DNA of 64,000 bases from JABMNT01 sp048262255. GTDB lineage: Bacteria; Pseudomonadota; Alphaproteobacteria; Rhodospirillales; Casp-alpha2. Below, in pieces: positions 46,125 through 54,980 of this stretch (positions within the stretch are counted from its first letter, which is position 1; every line of letters begins with the position of its first letter). Below the pieces are notes generated by a model. The model was not told the DNA's origin. It made no database searches and was given only the letters and a program-made list of their open reading frames with translations. Location: NCBI GenBank assembly GCA_048262255.1, contig JBLXFH010000002.1, forward strand, positions 372,001-436,000, written 5' to 3'. The position numbers and the translations under genes were made by a program.

Positions 46125-46218
46125 AATACATAACACTGCCGATGTCATTGGCGAAAGATAGATGGATATGTCAAACGATCATCATGCAGACCGGATTTCA
46201 GTTTCCAGAAGCTATTGA
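46125..46218 (+). pseudogene. decayed duplicate of the guaA leader and first codons
   Basis: This stretch aligns with the start of the real guaA. AATACATAACACTGCCGATG (46125) matches 49662-49681 with three substitutions, and CATTGG follows in both. The frame ATG at 46162 reads MDMSNDHHADRI against MKMTNELHADRI of guaA: eight of twelve residues are identical, including both in-frame Met codons. It then diverges and stops at 46216-46218. The substitutions that keep chemistry (S/T, D/E) suggest the copy was once coding. It lies on the same strand as guaA, 3.5 kb upstream, and brackets the kinase-binding protein module. Confidence 0.7.
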
Positions 46219-46319
46219 AGGTCGATCCTGGCTGGACTAAAAGGTTACGCGATCTGGTTCTGGCTTGGAATCTTCCACGGGGAAAGCAAACTGGGAAAGA
46301 ACAAAGTCGCTGCAGTCGC

Positions 46320-48338
46320 TCATAAAAATCCATACTGCGAAAGGATATCAGAAAGCTGACTTTCCGTAAAAGGCTTCGTTAATATTGCATTCATACCCGA
46401 TTTTCTGAACAACACATGACGCTCCTCAAAGGCTTCAGCCGTTAACCCAATTATAGGGAGGTCTTTACCCTGTTCTGTTGAGCGAATTATTTTTGTCGCA
46501 TCGACACCATTCATCACAGGCATATGAACATCCATCAAAATAAGGTCCGGCGGATTTGTGGCGACGGTTTCCACAGCAAGTTTACCGTTTACCACCCGGC
46601 TCGCTTTATGGCCAAATTTCTCAAGAAATGCCTGTACAATCATTGCATTCAAATCATTGTCTTCAACAATCAAAATATTTAATGCTGACGTCTTGCGGTC
46701 AGGCTCTTCACTGTTTAACCAAGCGGCTGCTTCCTGAGCATCTGTGGCCGTTGCCTCCATGGGCAGATAGACATGGAAAACCGATCCTTTTCCAGGATTA
46801 CTATCAACTGTAACCCTTCCGTGCATGAGCTCCGTTAACTGTTTAACGATCGCAAGTCCTAGACCTGTTCCCCCAAACTCACGTGTGGTTGAACTGTCTT
46901 CCTGGGTAAACGCATCGAAGATCGCCTCAAGTCGGTCTTCAGAAATCCCGACCCCGCTATCCGCGACAGAGAAATGAATTACCTGCTTATTTTCCGATTT
47001 AACAGGTGCTGTTGCAGCAGCAATTTCCTCAACCGACAGAATGATATTACCGTTCTCGGTAAATTTGACGGCATTGCTTAAAAGGTTTAGCAATATCTGG
47101 CGTAATCGAACCGCGTCCCCCTTTATCACGAGGCCGGGATCAAATTTTTCAACAACTCGCAATGTTACGCCTTTTTCATCGGCTAGGTTTTGAAACGGCA
47201 CTGCTGTTGTTGTCACAAGATCAGAAAGGTTAAAGGCCAGGTTTTCCAGTTCAACTCCACCGGCTTCAATCCTGCTCATATCCAGAACGTCGTTAATGAT
47301 CGCCAACAGCGTCTGCCCTGACGTCAGGATCGTGTCTACCTTGCTGCGTTGTTCCTCATTTAAATCACTGTGTGTCAACAATTGCGCTAACCCCAGAACG
47401 CCATTCAACGGTGTACGAATTTCATGGCTCATGGTTGCTAGAAAGTTTGACTTGGCAAGGCTCGCGGCTTGCGCCTTTAAAGCAGTTTCTTGGAGTTTGG
47501 CGGTCCTTTCTTTAACTGTTTCCTCAAGAGACTCTGCGGTTTTCCTAAGGTTGCTTTCAGCTACGTCACGTTCAAGATTTCGCTCGCCAACAACCCGTAA
47601 CAGAGCATTTACAGACTCAGCCAAACCTTCAATTTCATCTCCCTTGTTATGATCAGGCACAGCCAACCGCATACGTGATGGTTGATTGGGGTCAATTTTA
47701 GAGAGGGTCTCTGCCATTGAATGAAAAGGTTTCGCGAGGCGGTAGTAAAAGACGACGCTTAATATGATTGCGAGAACAAAGTTCCGGATGAGTCCAGACA
47801 AGAGCGTGATAGCGGACCGTTCATAAAGATGAATAGCCATCAGATGGGTATCTGTAAGGACACGAATCTCGCCTGCCTCAACCGACGCATCTTCATCAAA
47901 GTTCAGCTTTATTCGGTATTCCTGCTGTTTTCCAAAAATCGACTCGGAAATCCACCTAAAACTCTCATACTGGCTATTTAAGGGTTGCTCTGAACGGGGA
48001 ACATTATCAAGTTCCCCCCTCACCTGATAAGTGAGTTGATTCGCAGAATCATCGAGAATGCCAACGCTGATAATTGAATTGAACTCAAATAATCCGTGGG
48101 CGACTTCTTCTGCCAGTTCCACATCAAGATGATAGGCGGACCGTGCGGCAGGCTGATGCACTGTGTTAACAACCTGGCGAATCGTATTGCCAAAGGATTG
48201 TGCCTCGGTTCTGAAATCAAAGTAGACCTGCATCAAACTGAGCACGAAACCAACACAGAACGAAATCAAAACAACGTCTCTGGCTTGCTTGTAGGCAATA
48301 CGTTTACGGAAAGGTGTAGCGCCCCTTATGTCTCTCAT
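46320..48338 (-). CDS. hybrid sensor histidine kinase with receiver domain
   Basis: A 672-residue inner-membrane kinase. There are two membrane helices (about residues 22-41 and 175-199) around a 130-residue periplasmic sensor. A HAMP-like linker and coiled coil follow, then HisKA with His305 (SHEIRTPLNG), HATPase with NLLSNAVKF, DSGVGIS and GGTGLGLAI, and a C-terminal receiver with the phospho-Asp in LILMDVHMPVMNG. ATG 48338 (GGAA six bases before) is preferred; 48350 and 48383 are alternatives. It lies about 100 bases downstream of a binding-protein gene in the same direction. Confidence 0.9.
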   Translation of the reverse strand: MRDIRGATPFRKRIAYKQARDVVLISFCVGFVLSLMQVYFDFRTEAQSFGNTIRQVVNTVHQPAARSAYHLDVELAEEVAHGLFEFNSIISVGILDDSANQLTYQVRGELDNVPRSEQPLNSQYESFRWISESIFGKQQEYRIKLNFDEDASVEAGEIRVLTDTHLMAIHLYERSAITLLSGLIRNFVLAIILSVVFYYRLAKPFHSMAETLSKIDPNQPSRMRLAVPDHNKGDEIEGLAESVNALLRVVGERNLERDVAESNLRKTAESLEETVKERTAKLQETALKAQAASLAKSNFLATMSHEIRTPLNGVLGLAQLLTHSDLNEEQRSKVDTILTSGQTLLAIINDVLDMSRIEAGGVELENLAFNLSDLVTTTAVPFQNLADEKGVTLRVVEKFDPGLVIKGDAVRLRQILLNLLSNAVKFTENGNIILSVEEIAAATAPVKSENKQVIHFSVADSGVGISEDRLEAIFDAFTQEDSSTTREFGGTGLGLAIVKQLTELMHGRVTVDSNPGKGSVFHVYLPMEATATDAQEAAAWLNSEEPDRKTSALNILIVEDNDLNAMIVQAFLEKFGHKASRVVNGKLAVETVATNPPDLILMDVHMPVMNGVDATKIIRSTEQGKDLPIIGLTAEAFEERHVLFRKSGMNAILTKPFTESQLSDILSQYGFL

Positions 48339-48441
48339 CAGAAATTCCATACGCGTGGCACAAGGCTCTGAGCCCCCACACACAGCGCAGTTTCATTCTC
48401 CGATTTCGTGAGAACGCCCAAGAGGCCCGGTTTAAAACGTA

Positions 48442-49434
48442 TTAATCGCTGCAAACCGGACCTCCCCATTTGGCCCATATATTTTTGTTATGATGTATCC
48501 ATTTTTCCGCTGCCTGATCATGGGAAAGCCCGTCTGCATCAACGAGAGCTGCCAACTCGCTAATCATCGCATTGGTAAAATCCATTTCACGAAGGATCGC
48601 TGCGGCACATGGCCAGGTCGGTTCCAAACCGACCCACGCTACTTTTTTAAGCCAACCATTCTTCGGATTGCCGCAATCATACGTTCGCTCTGTATTGATG
48701 CCCCAGGACGGATCGGTTTCACACAGGGCATCATATTCCGGGAATTCGACAAATTTTCCATGATACCGGTCTTCCACCCAGTTTGGGCTCCAGTTGAACA
48801 AAACGATAGGCTTTTTCTCGTTCCTAGCTTTCTTGAGCTCTGCCCACAAATCATCTGATTTTTCAACGGCATCAACATTGAAATTGAGGTCCAGAGCTTT
48901 TATTCGTGCGCGCTCAGGTTTTTCCCAGGGCCCAGCTACATAGCGCCCCCTCCCATCAGAACCGTCTTCAGCAAACAGATGGGAGCAGTTTCTTAATGCT
49001 CGCCAATCCGGCAACCCCGGACAAACCTGTTCAACATACACAGGGTACCACCATTCCTCTCGGGTTTTGGCGCTATGATTACCTGCATCGACAATCTGGC
49101 CAAATTTCAGAACTCGCTCAAAATCCGCAGCCATAGTTCCTTCCCACACTTCAGCCTGAATATGAACAAGACCTCTATGCAAATGGCTCCATTGGTTCTT
49201 TGTTGCCAGTTCAACAAATTCGACCTGATATCCATGCTGTTCGTAGACAGTCCCCAAAACCTTGGACAAGACAATTTGGCTTGTCCAATTATTGACTATG
49301 ATTCGTATGACGCTTGAGGTTTCTGGAACTTTTCCCAGTGCACTAATACTTGTGCTTAAAATAATCAGAGCGCAAAACAAAGGGAGCATGAGTGCATTCT
49401 GACCAATGTTTAAGCTGGGCCTAAGGACTTTCAT
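48442..49434 (-). CDS. ProX/OpuAC-type glycine betaine/choline-like binding protein
   Basis: A 330-residue periplasmic protein with a hydrophobic signal peptide (core LMLPLFCALIILS). Its fold signatures match the OpuAC family: IIVNNWTSQIVLSKVLGTVYEQHGY at the start and VLFNWSPNWVEDRY later. It is rich in Trp, as expected for a cation-pi ligand box. No ABC permease or ATPase is next to it. It is first in an operon with a hybrid histidine kinase, so it more likely reports a ligand to the kinase than feeds transport. Confidence 0.82.
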   Translation of the reverse strand: MKVLRPSLNIGQNALMLPLFCALIILSTSISALGKVPETSSVIRIIVNNWTSQIVLSKVLGTVYEQHGYQVEFVELATKNQWSHLHRGLVHIQAEVWEGTMAADFERVLKFGQIVDAGNHSAKTREEWWYPVYVEQVCPGLPDWRALRNCSHLFAEDGSDGRGRYVAGPWEKPERARIKALDLNFNVDAVEKSDDLWAELKKARNEKKPIVLFNWSPNWVEDRYHGKFVEFPEYDALCETDPSWGINTERTYDCGNPKNGWLKKVAWVGLEPTWPCAAAILREMDFTNAMISELAALVDADGLSHDQAAEKWIHHNKNIWAKWGGPVCSD

Positions 49435-49497
49435 TTACGAACACCTCATATGATCTGTTGTAGCCTGCACTTAGCTTCGCAATAAACGGCTCTGATA

Positions 49498-49511
49498 CCC
49501 CCCCCCCCCCC
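49498..49511. repeat. homopolymeric tract of 14 C
   Basis: Fourteen consecutive C on the plus strand (G on the coding strand of the binding-protein gene) lie 64-77 bases upstream of its start codon, about where promoter elements would be. Such tracts slip during replication and can alter promoter spacing. Length is also prone to sequencing error. Confidence 0.8.
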
Positions 49512-49661
49512 AATTCTCAATGAATCCTATTGCATTATTACCTACAATAATATGCCAATCCTATCGGCAGAAGAATTTGGTATCAATCCTTAACGAGTTA
49601 ACAGTTGTGAAGGTAAATGAAATCGTTTCTCTATTAATGCCGTGATGAATATTCTTGTTGC

Positions 49662-49731
49662 AATACGTGACTCTGCCGATGGCATTGGTTAGAAGATGAA
49701 GATGACAAACGAACTTCATGCTGACCGCATT
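49662..49731 (+). repeat. guaA-proximal copy of the leader repeat
   Basis: The intact partner of the decayed copy at 46125. It covers about 34 bases of leader and the first 12 codons of guaA. A three-base length difference lies between the two copies just before the ATG. Confidence 0.7.
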
Positions 49732-51267
49732 CTAATCGTCGATTTTGGCTCGCAAGTGACCCAGCTGATTGCCCGGCGCGTACGGGAATCCGGGGTTTAT
49801 TGCGAGATTCACCCGTTCAACTCCATCACGGCAGAAACCATTCAGGCCTTCAACCCGAAAGGCATTATTCTGTCCGGCGGGCCCGCATCCGTAACCGAGG
49901 CGACAACGCCGCGCGCGCCGGAAGAGCTGTTTGATATGGATTTGCCGGTATTTGGCATTTGCTACGGCGAACAGACCATGGTCGCGCAACTGGGCGGTGA
50001 CGTGACGCTATCCAACCACCGTGAATTTGGCCGTGCGCACGTAGACGTTATGGACGATTGTGTGTTGTTTGAGGGTGTTTGGGAGCCGGGCGAAAAACAT
50101 CAGGTCTGGATGAGCCATGGTGACCGGATCGATAAGCTGCCGGACGGTTTCCGTGCTGTTGCAACAACCGATAGCGCGCCTTATGCCGCCATCGCCAACG
50201 ATGCAAAACGCTTTTATGCCGTTCAGTTCCACCCGGAAGTGGTTCATACGCCGGACGGCGCCAAGCTGATCTCAAATTTCACTCATCGGGTCTGCGGCTG
50301 CGGCGGCGACTGGACCATGGCGGCGTTCAAGGATGAAGCCATCCAGAAAATCCGCGATCAGGTTGGCAAAGGCCGGGTTATTTGCGGGCTTTCCGGCGGC
50401 GTTGACAGCTCCGTGGTTGCCGTGTTGTTACATGAAGCCATCGGTGACCAACTGACCTGCGTGTTCGTTGACCATGGCCTGATGCGCCAGAATGAAGCCG
50501 ATGAAGTGGTCACCCTGTTCCGTGATCATTACAACATCCCGCTCGTCCATAAAGACGCCTCGCATATGTTTTTGAGCAAACTGACCGGCGTCAGTGACCC
50601 GGAAACCAAACGTAAAATTATCGGCGGGCTGTTTATCGACGTCTTTGAAGCGGAAGCCAAAAAGGTTGGCGGGGCCGATTTTCTGGCTCAGGGCACGCTC
50701 TATCCGGACGTCATCGAAAGCGTCTCCTTTACCGGCGGCCCCAGCGTCACCATCAAATCACACCACAATGTGGGCGGTTTGCCCGAGCGCATGAATATGC
50801 AGCTGGTCGAACCCTTGCGCGAACTATTTAAGGACGAAGTCCGTGATCTGGGTCGCGAACTGGGGCTGCCCGACAGCTTTGTCGGCCGCCACCCGTTCCC
50901 GGGGCCGGGTCTCGCCATTCGCATGCCGGGTGCCATTGATCCCGACAAGCTGGATATCCTGCGTAAGGCCGATGCGATATATCTCGATGAAATCCGCAAC
51001 GCCGGGCTTTATGACGCCATCTGGCAGGCCTTTGCCGTATTGCTGCCGGTGCAGACCGTTGGCGTGATGGGCGATGCGCGGACTTATGACAACGTCTGCG
51101 CGCTGCGCGCCGTCACCTCCACCGATGGAATGACGGCAGACTTCTACCATTTCGACATGGAATTTCTGGCCCGCGTCTCAAACCGCATCATCAACGAAGT
51201 GCAAGGCATCAACCGCGTGGTTTACGACTGCACTTCCAAGCCGCCCGGGACGATCGAGTGGGAATAA
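49696..51267 (+). CDS. guaA: GMP synthase (glutamine-hydrolysing)
   Basis: Makes GMP from XMP. The 523-residue product has the class I glutaminase domain (Cys89 in FGICYGEQ, then HPEVVHT), the ATP-pyrophosphatase domain with the P-loop GLSGGVDSSV near residue 234, and the C-terminal dimer domain ending KPPGTIEWE. ATG 49696 is used because the decayed duplicate has both of the in-frame Met codons (49696 and 49702). Confidence 0.97.
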   Translation: MKMTNELHADRILIVDFGSQVTQLIARRVRESGVYCEIHPFNSITAETIQAFNPKGIILSGGPASVTEATTPRAPEELFDMDLPVFGICYGEQTMVAQLGGDVTLSNHREFGRAHVDVMDDCVLFEGVWEPGEKHQVWMSHGDRIDKLPDGFRAVATTDSAPYAAIANDAKRFYAVQFHPEVVHTPDGAKLISNFTHRVCGCGGDWTMAAFKDEAIQKIRDQVGKGRVICGLSGGVDSSVVAVLLHEAIGDQLTCVFVDHGLMRQNEADEVVTLFRDHYNIPLVHKDASHMFLSKLTGVSDPETKRKIIGGLFIDVFEAEAKKVGGADFLAQGTLYPDVIESVSFTGGPSVTIKSHHNVGGLPERMNMQLVEPLRELFKDEVRDLGRELGLPDSFVGRHPFPGPGLAIRMPGAIDPDKLDILRKADAIYLDEIRNAGLYDAIWQAFAVLLPVQTVGVMGDARTYDNVCALRAVTSTDGMTADFYHFDMEFLARVSNRIINEVQGINRVVYDCTSKPPGTIEWE

Positions 51268-51405
51268 GCAATTGGCTTATTCGTTTTACAACAGAACCTA
51301 TCAGCCCCAGTAATTTAGCTGTTTTCAATCATGAGCATAAAATTCAGCCACTATTGATCTGAATAACGGCGCTCTTTTGGGCACCGGCCGCATTACGGAC
51401 AGCGT

Positions 51406-51582
51406 CTATAAACTGGGGCCACCTTTATTCTTCACAACCAGCCACAGGGCATGAATCATACCCGGAATAAAGAAGCACAGAGTCAGAATCAGATTGAGCC
51501 AGAAATGAAGGCCGATGCCGACCGTCAGAAACGCTGCAAGTGGCGGAATGAAGATGGCGATAATAATGCGTAGAATATCCAA
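51406..51582 (-). CDS. Pmp3/YqaE-family small membrane protein
   Basis: A 58-residue protein with two helices and the Pmp3 hallmark FIPPLAAFLTVG...FWLNLILTLCFFIPGMIHALW. The family tunes membrane potential under salt or cold stress. The start is TTG at 51582 with AAGGA seven bases upstream. A longer frame reaches 51873 but runs antisense through slyX and is not real. Confidence 0.88.
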   Translation of the reverse strand: MDILRIIIAIFIPPLAAFLTVGIGLHFWLNLILTLCFFIPGMIHALWLVVKNKGGPSL

Positions 51583-51672
51583 GATATATTCCTTAGGTTC
51601 GTGTAATGGATAAAGAAACTTAGCGCTGAATACGCAACTATGGCAACTGCAGAATGATAAAGGACATCCGGA

Positions 51673-51879
51673 ATGGCAAAGCACGAAGAAACCGCAATTG
51701 AACTGGAAATCCGGATTTCCAACATGGAAAAATCGTTTGATGAACTGAGCGATATGGTTTCTCAGCAATGGAAGCTTGTAGAAGCCCTGAAACGCAAGAT
51801 TATAGCACTGGAAAGCCAGCTTGAGCGTAAACAGGACCGCAGGGAAAGCTCCGACCACGAACCCCCACCGCATTACTAA
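51673..51879 (+). CDS. slyX: SlyX-family protein
   Basis: A 68-residue coiled-coil protein matching SlyX (IELEIRISNMEKSFDELSDMV, then a His/Pro-rich tail PPPHY). AAGGA precedes the ATG by eight bases. Function in the cell is not established. It is divergent from the Pmp3 gene and ends six bases before the convergent HPt gene. Confidence 0.85.
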   Translation: MAKHEETAIELEIRISNMEKSFDELSDMVSQQWKLVEALKRKIIALESQLERKQDRRESSDHEPPPHY

Positions 51880-51885
51880 CCGCGT

Positions 51886-52383
51886 CTATTTGTCACCAAA
51901 ATTCGCTTGCAGATCAATTTTGTTGCGTAACGCCTGCAATAGCTCGCCTAACTGCTCCTGCAAATCACCATGCTTGCCTTTCAGGCTCTGGCGATAAACG
52001 GCTTTCATCGCCAAAATATGAACCTTGATCACGTCCAGTTCTTTAGCGCTCAGATTCTTGCGCCCCTCGACAAACTTACATAAGGAATCGGCAATCGTAC
52101 TGATCAGATCGAATCCAAAAGTTCCCCCCTGCCCCCGGATTTCATGGACCAGATCAAACATGCTGGAAACATCGCCACTCGTGATTTCTGTATCCGAGAG
52201 CAATTTTCTGAATTTTTGCCAAAGCTCCTCAAGATCGTCAACCGCCCACCCCTGGTACTCGCCAATCAAATCTTCAGCCGCATTCAATGCCCTTAAAATG
52301 GCCTCTTCCGGCGATGGGCCACCTGTTCTGGGGACCTTGCGACTGATGTGGCGCGGCGGACGAATGATAGAAGCTTCAGCCAT
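51886..52383 (-). CDS. HPt-domain phosphotransfer protein
   Basis: A 165-residue protein with one histidine phosphotransfer domain. The likely phospho-His is His80 in LVHEIRGQGGTFGF, matching the H-x-x-K/R-G pattern with the following Gly/Phe. The N-terminal 40 residues are basic and proline-containing. It lies 19 bases downstream of the receiver protein gene, so the two form a relay pair. Confidence 0.82.
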   Translation of the reverse strand: MAEASIIRPPRHISRKVPRTGGPSPEEAILRALNAAEDLIGEYQGWAVDDLEELWQKFRKLLSDTEITSGDVSSMFDLVHEIRGQGGTFGFDLISTIADSLCKFVEGRKNLSAKELDVIKVHILAMKAVYRQSLKGKHGDLQEQLGELLQALRNKIDLQANFGDK

Positions 52384-52402
52384 TCAACAAACTTTCAAAA
52401 AT

Positions 52403-52897
52403 TTATGCGGGCCGGTTACGGCGCTCGCCACCCATGAACCCAATTCCCCGCGATGTGCGCCGGTCCGGGCCAAAATATTTGCCGTTGCGGATAAAGGGGC
52501 GATTATCATCAACAATGGAAATCAGTCGCTTGTAAAGTGATTGCGCACTCAAAGGTTTAGCCAAAAATGCCGAAATGCCGGCATCTCGCGCCTGTTTGAC
52601 ACGATGTAACTCCGTATAGCCGGTCAACATGATAATCGGCACGTATGGATTTGGTGAATCGTCGCCCATACGAACACGGGCAATAAAATCCAGGCCGCTG
52701 GTCGGCGGCATATTCCAGTCCGTAATCACCAGATCCGGATCAAACTGCTGCATTTCAATGAAGGCCTGTTTGGCATCGCTGGCTTCCGCCACATTTTTGA
52801 TACCAAAACCATTCATGAATGTCTTCAGCAAGGAGCGCATCTGCCGACTGTCGTCGCAGATCAAAACCCTCAGGTTTTGAAAATCGTAGCCACTCAC
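52403..52897 (-). CDS. CheY-like response regulator with C-terminal GPDRR tail
   Basis: A 164-residue receiver protein with Asp15/Asp16, phospho-acceptor Asp60 (VITDWNMP), Thr92 and Lys114 (LAKP). After the receiver comes a tail of about 30 residues containing YFGPDRRTSRG, a short motif shared by many alphaproteobacterial single-receiver proteins. It has no DNA-binding domain. It heads an operon with the HPt protein; no kinase is adjacent. The hybrid kinase at 46320 could be a partner, but that is speculative. Confidence 0.85.
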   Translation of the reverse strand: MSGYDFQNLRVLICDDSRQMRSLLKTFMNGFGIKNVAEASDAKQAFIEMQQFDPDLVITDWNMPPTSGLDFIARVRMGDDSPNPYVPIIMLTGYTELHRVKQARDAGISAFLAKPLSAQSLYKRLISIVDDNRPFIRNGKYFGPDRRTSRGIGFMGGERRNRPA

Positions 52898-53114
52898 GCT
52901 GCTTCCTCACCTGTCATACAGTTGTCTGCAATTCTACCTATAAGCATTTGAATACCAACGTAACCTTATAATTTCAACCAAGCATTCTCTCCGCCATATG
53001 AATACATGTAATCATTTGGCTGTTTTTTATATACCAAGGATGGAAAACACCGGGGTTCTATTTATAATCCAATGTATTCACGCTCATCATTTTCAGCATA
53101 AAGCAGAACACTCC

Positions 53115-54980
53115 ATGCGTCGGTCCACTGCCTACAGTCCTCCGCCCACCGGCACACGTAATGATTTGCAAACAATTGGCAAGTTACTCCCTTATTTATG
53201 GCCACCCGGCGAAACGGGGCTCAAAACGCGTGTCGTCGTCGCCATGCTGTTCCTTGTGCTTGCCAAAGCGACGAATGTCGCCGTACCTATCTTCTACAAA
53301 CAAGCTGTCGATAGCCTGACAAGCCATGGTGATACCTTGATCGTCGTGCCTGTTGCATTGTTGTTGATTTATGGTGCAACCCGGGTTTTGTCTCAGGCTT
53401 TTGGTGAACTTCGGGACGCCGTATTCACCCGGGTCGCGCAACGCGCCATCCGGATGGCCGGTTTGAGAACATTTCGCCATCTCCACCAGATGTCGCTGGG
53501 GTTTCACCTGTCGCGCAAGACCGGCGGCATTAGCCGGGCCATTGAACGCGGAACGAAGGGCATTGAGTTTTTGCTGCGGTTCATGCTGTTCAATATATTG
53601 CCCACCCTGCTGGAAATCGGCCTGACATGCGGGATTTTATGGAATCTCTACGGCATCAGCTTCGCACTGATTACTCTTGCCACTTTGGTGTCTTTTATCG
53701 TCTGGACACTGGGCATTACCGAATGGCGGCTCAAATACCGCCGCGTCATGAATGAAACGGACAGCGAAGCCAATACTAAAGCCATCGACAGCCTGTTGAA
53801 TTTTGAGACCGTTAAATATTTTGGCAATGAAGATCACGAATCCCGACGCTTTGATTCCGCTCTCCAGGCCTACGAAGCGGCCGCCGTGAAAAGCGGGACA
53901 TCGCTCGCCTTTCTGAATGTCGGTCAGGGTGTGATTATTGCCTGTGGCGTCACGGGCTCAATGATTTTGGCTGCGCAAGGCGTTGCCGCCGACACAATGA
54001 CGATTGGTGATTTTGTTCTGGTAAACGCCTATCTGATCCAACTTTTCATGCCGCTTAACTTTTTGGGTTTTGTCTATCGAGAGATCAAGCGATCCCTAAC
54101 CGATATGGAATCCATGTTCAAACTGCTGGAAGAACAAACGGAAATCCAGGACGCGCCCGATGCCAAACCTCTGGTTATCCAGGGGGGGACTGTCTCCTTT
54201 GAACATGTCAGTTTCAGCTACGATGCGCGCCGCCCGATCATCAAGGATATCTCATTTCAGGTCGGGTCCGGAAAAACCGTTGCCCTTGTCGGCTCCAGCG
54301 GCTCAGGTAAATCCACCATTTCGCGCCTGCTTTTCCGGTTTTACGACGCCAACGAAGGAACGGTCTCCATCGACGGCCAGGACCTCAGAGACTTAACGCA
54401 AAGCTCCGTGCGAGCGGCCATTGGTATCGTTCCCCAGGATACGGTGCTGTTTAACGATAGTATTTATTACAACATCGCCTATGGGCGTCCCGGCGCGCCG
54501 CCGTCCGAAATTGAAGAGGCCGCGCGCATGGCGCGCATCCATGACTTTATCATGGCGTTGCCAGACGGCTACCAATCTCAAGTCGGCGAACGCGGCCTGA
54601 AACTGTCGGGCGGCGAAAAACAGCGGGTCGCCATTGCCCGGACCATACTCAAGCGCCCCCATATCCTTGTCTTCGATGAGGCCACCTCTGCTTTGGATAG
54701 CCGCACAGAACAGGAAATACTGGCCTCCTTGCGGGAAGTCTCCCAGGACCATACGACGCTGACCATTGCCCACAGGCTGTCAACCGTCATCGATGCCGAT
54801 GAAATCCTGGTGCTAGAAAGTGGCCAGATCGTCGAGCGCGGCACCCACACCGCCCTTATCAAGCAAGCCGGAAAGTATAAAGACATGTGGGACCGTCAGC
54901 AGGAAGCGGCAAAAGCCCAGGAAACCCTGAAGCAGGTGGCGGAAGAGGATGAACTGGCTATACTGCCGAACGAGGTTTAG
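53115..54980 (+). CDS. Atm1/HMT1-type ABC exporter (fused permease and ATPase)
   Basis: A 621-residue half-transporter with about six helices, then an ATPase with Walker A GSSGSGKST, signature LSGGEKQR and Walker B ILVFDEATSALD. The segment NFETVKYFGNEDHE is the hallmark of the Atm1 branch, which exports glutathione-linked sulfur or metal compounds and supports Fe-S and thio-tRNA chemistry in mitochondria. MnmA lies next to it and the suf operon a few kilobases away, in keeping with that role. ATG 53115 was chosen over 52998. Its TAG overlaps the mnmA TAA by four bases. Confidence 0.88.
   Translation: MRRSTAYSPPPTGTRNDLQTIGKLLPYLWPPGETGLKTRVVVAMLFLVLAKATNVAVPIFYKQAVDSLTSHGDTLIVVPVALLLIYGATRVLSQAFGELRDAVFTRVAQRAIRMAGLRTFRHLHQMSLGFHLSRKTGGISRAIERGTKGIEFLLRFMLFNILPTLLEIGLTCGILWNLYGISFALITLATLVSFIVWTLGITEWRLKYRRVMNETDSEANTKAIDSLLNFETVKYFGNEDHESRRFDSALQAYEAAAVKSGTSLAFLNVGQGVIIACGVTGSMILAAQGVAADTMTIGDFVLVNAYLIQLFMPLNFLGFVYREIKRSLTDMESMFKLLEEQTEIQDAPDAKPLVIQGGTVSFEHVSFSYDARRPIIKDISFQVGSGKTVALVGSSGSGKSTISRLLFRFYDANEGTVSIDGQDLRDLTQSSVRAAIGIVPQDTVLFNDSIYYNIAYGRPGAPPSEIEEAARMARIHDFIMALPDGYQSQVGERGLKLSGGEKQRVAIARTILKRPHILVFDEATSALDSRTEQEILASLREVSQDHTTLTIAHRLSTVIDADEILVLESGQIVERGTHTALIKQAGKYKDMWDRQQEAAKAQETLKQVAEEDELAILPNEV

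Noticed and set aside
51583..51873. Long N-terminal extension of the Pmp3-like frame
   Set aside because: It runs antisense through slyX and has no Pmp3 sequence; TTG at 51582 with AAGGA gives the normal length.
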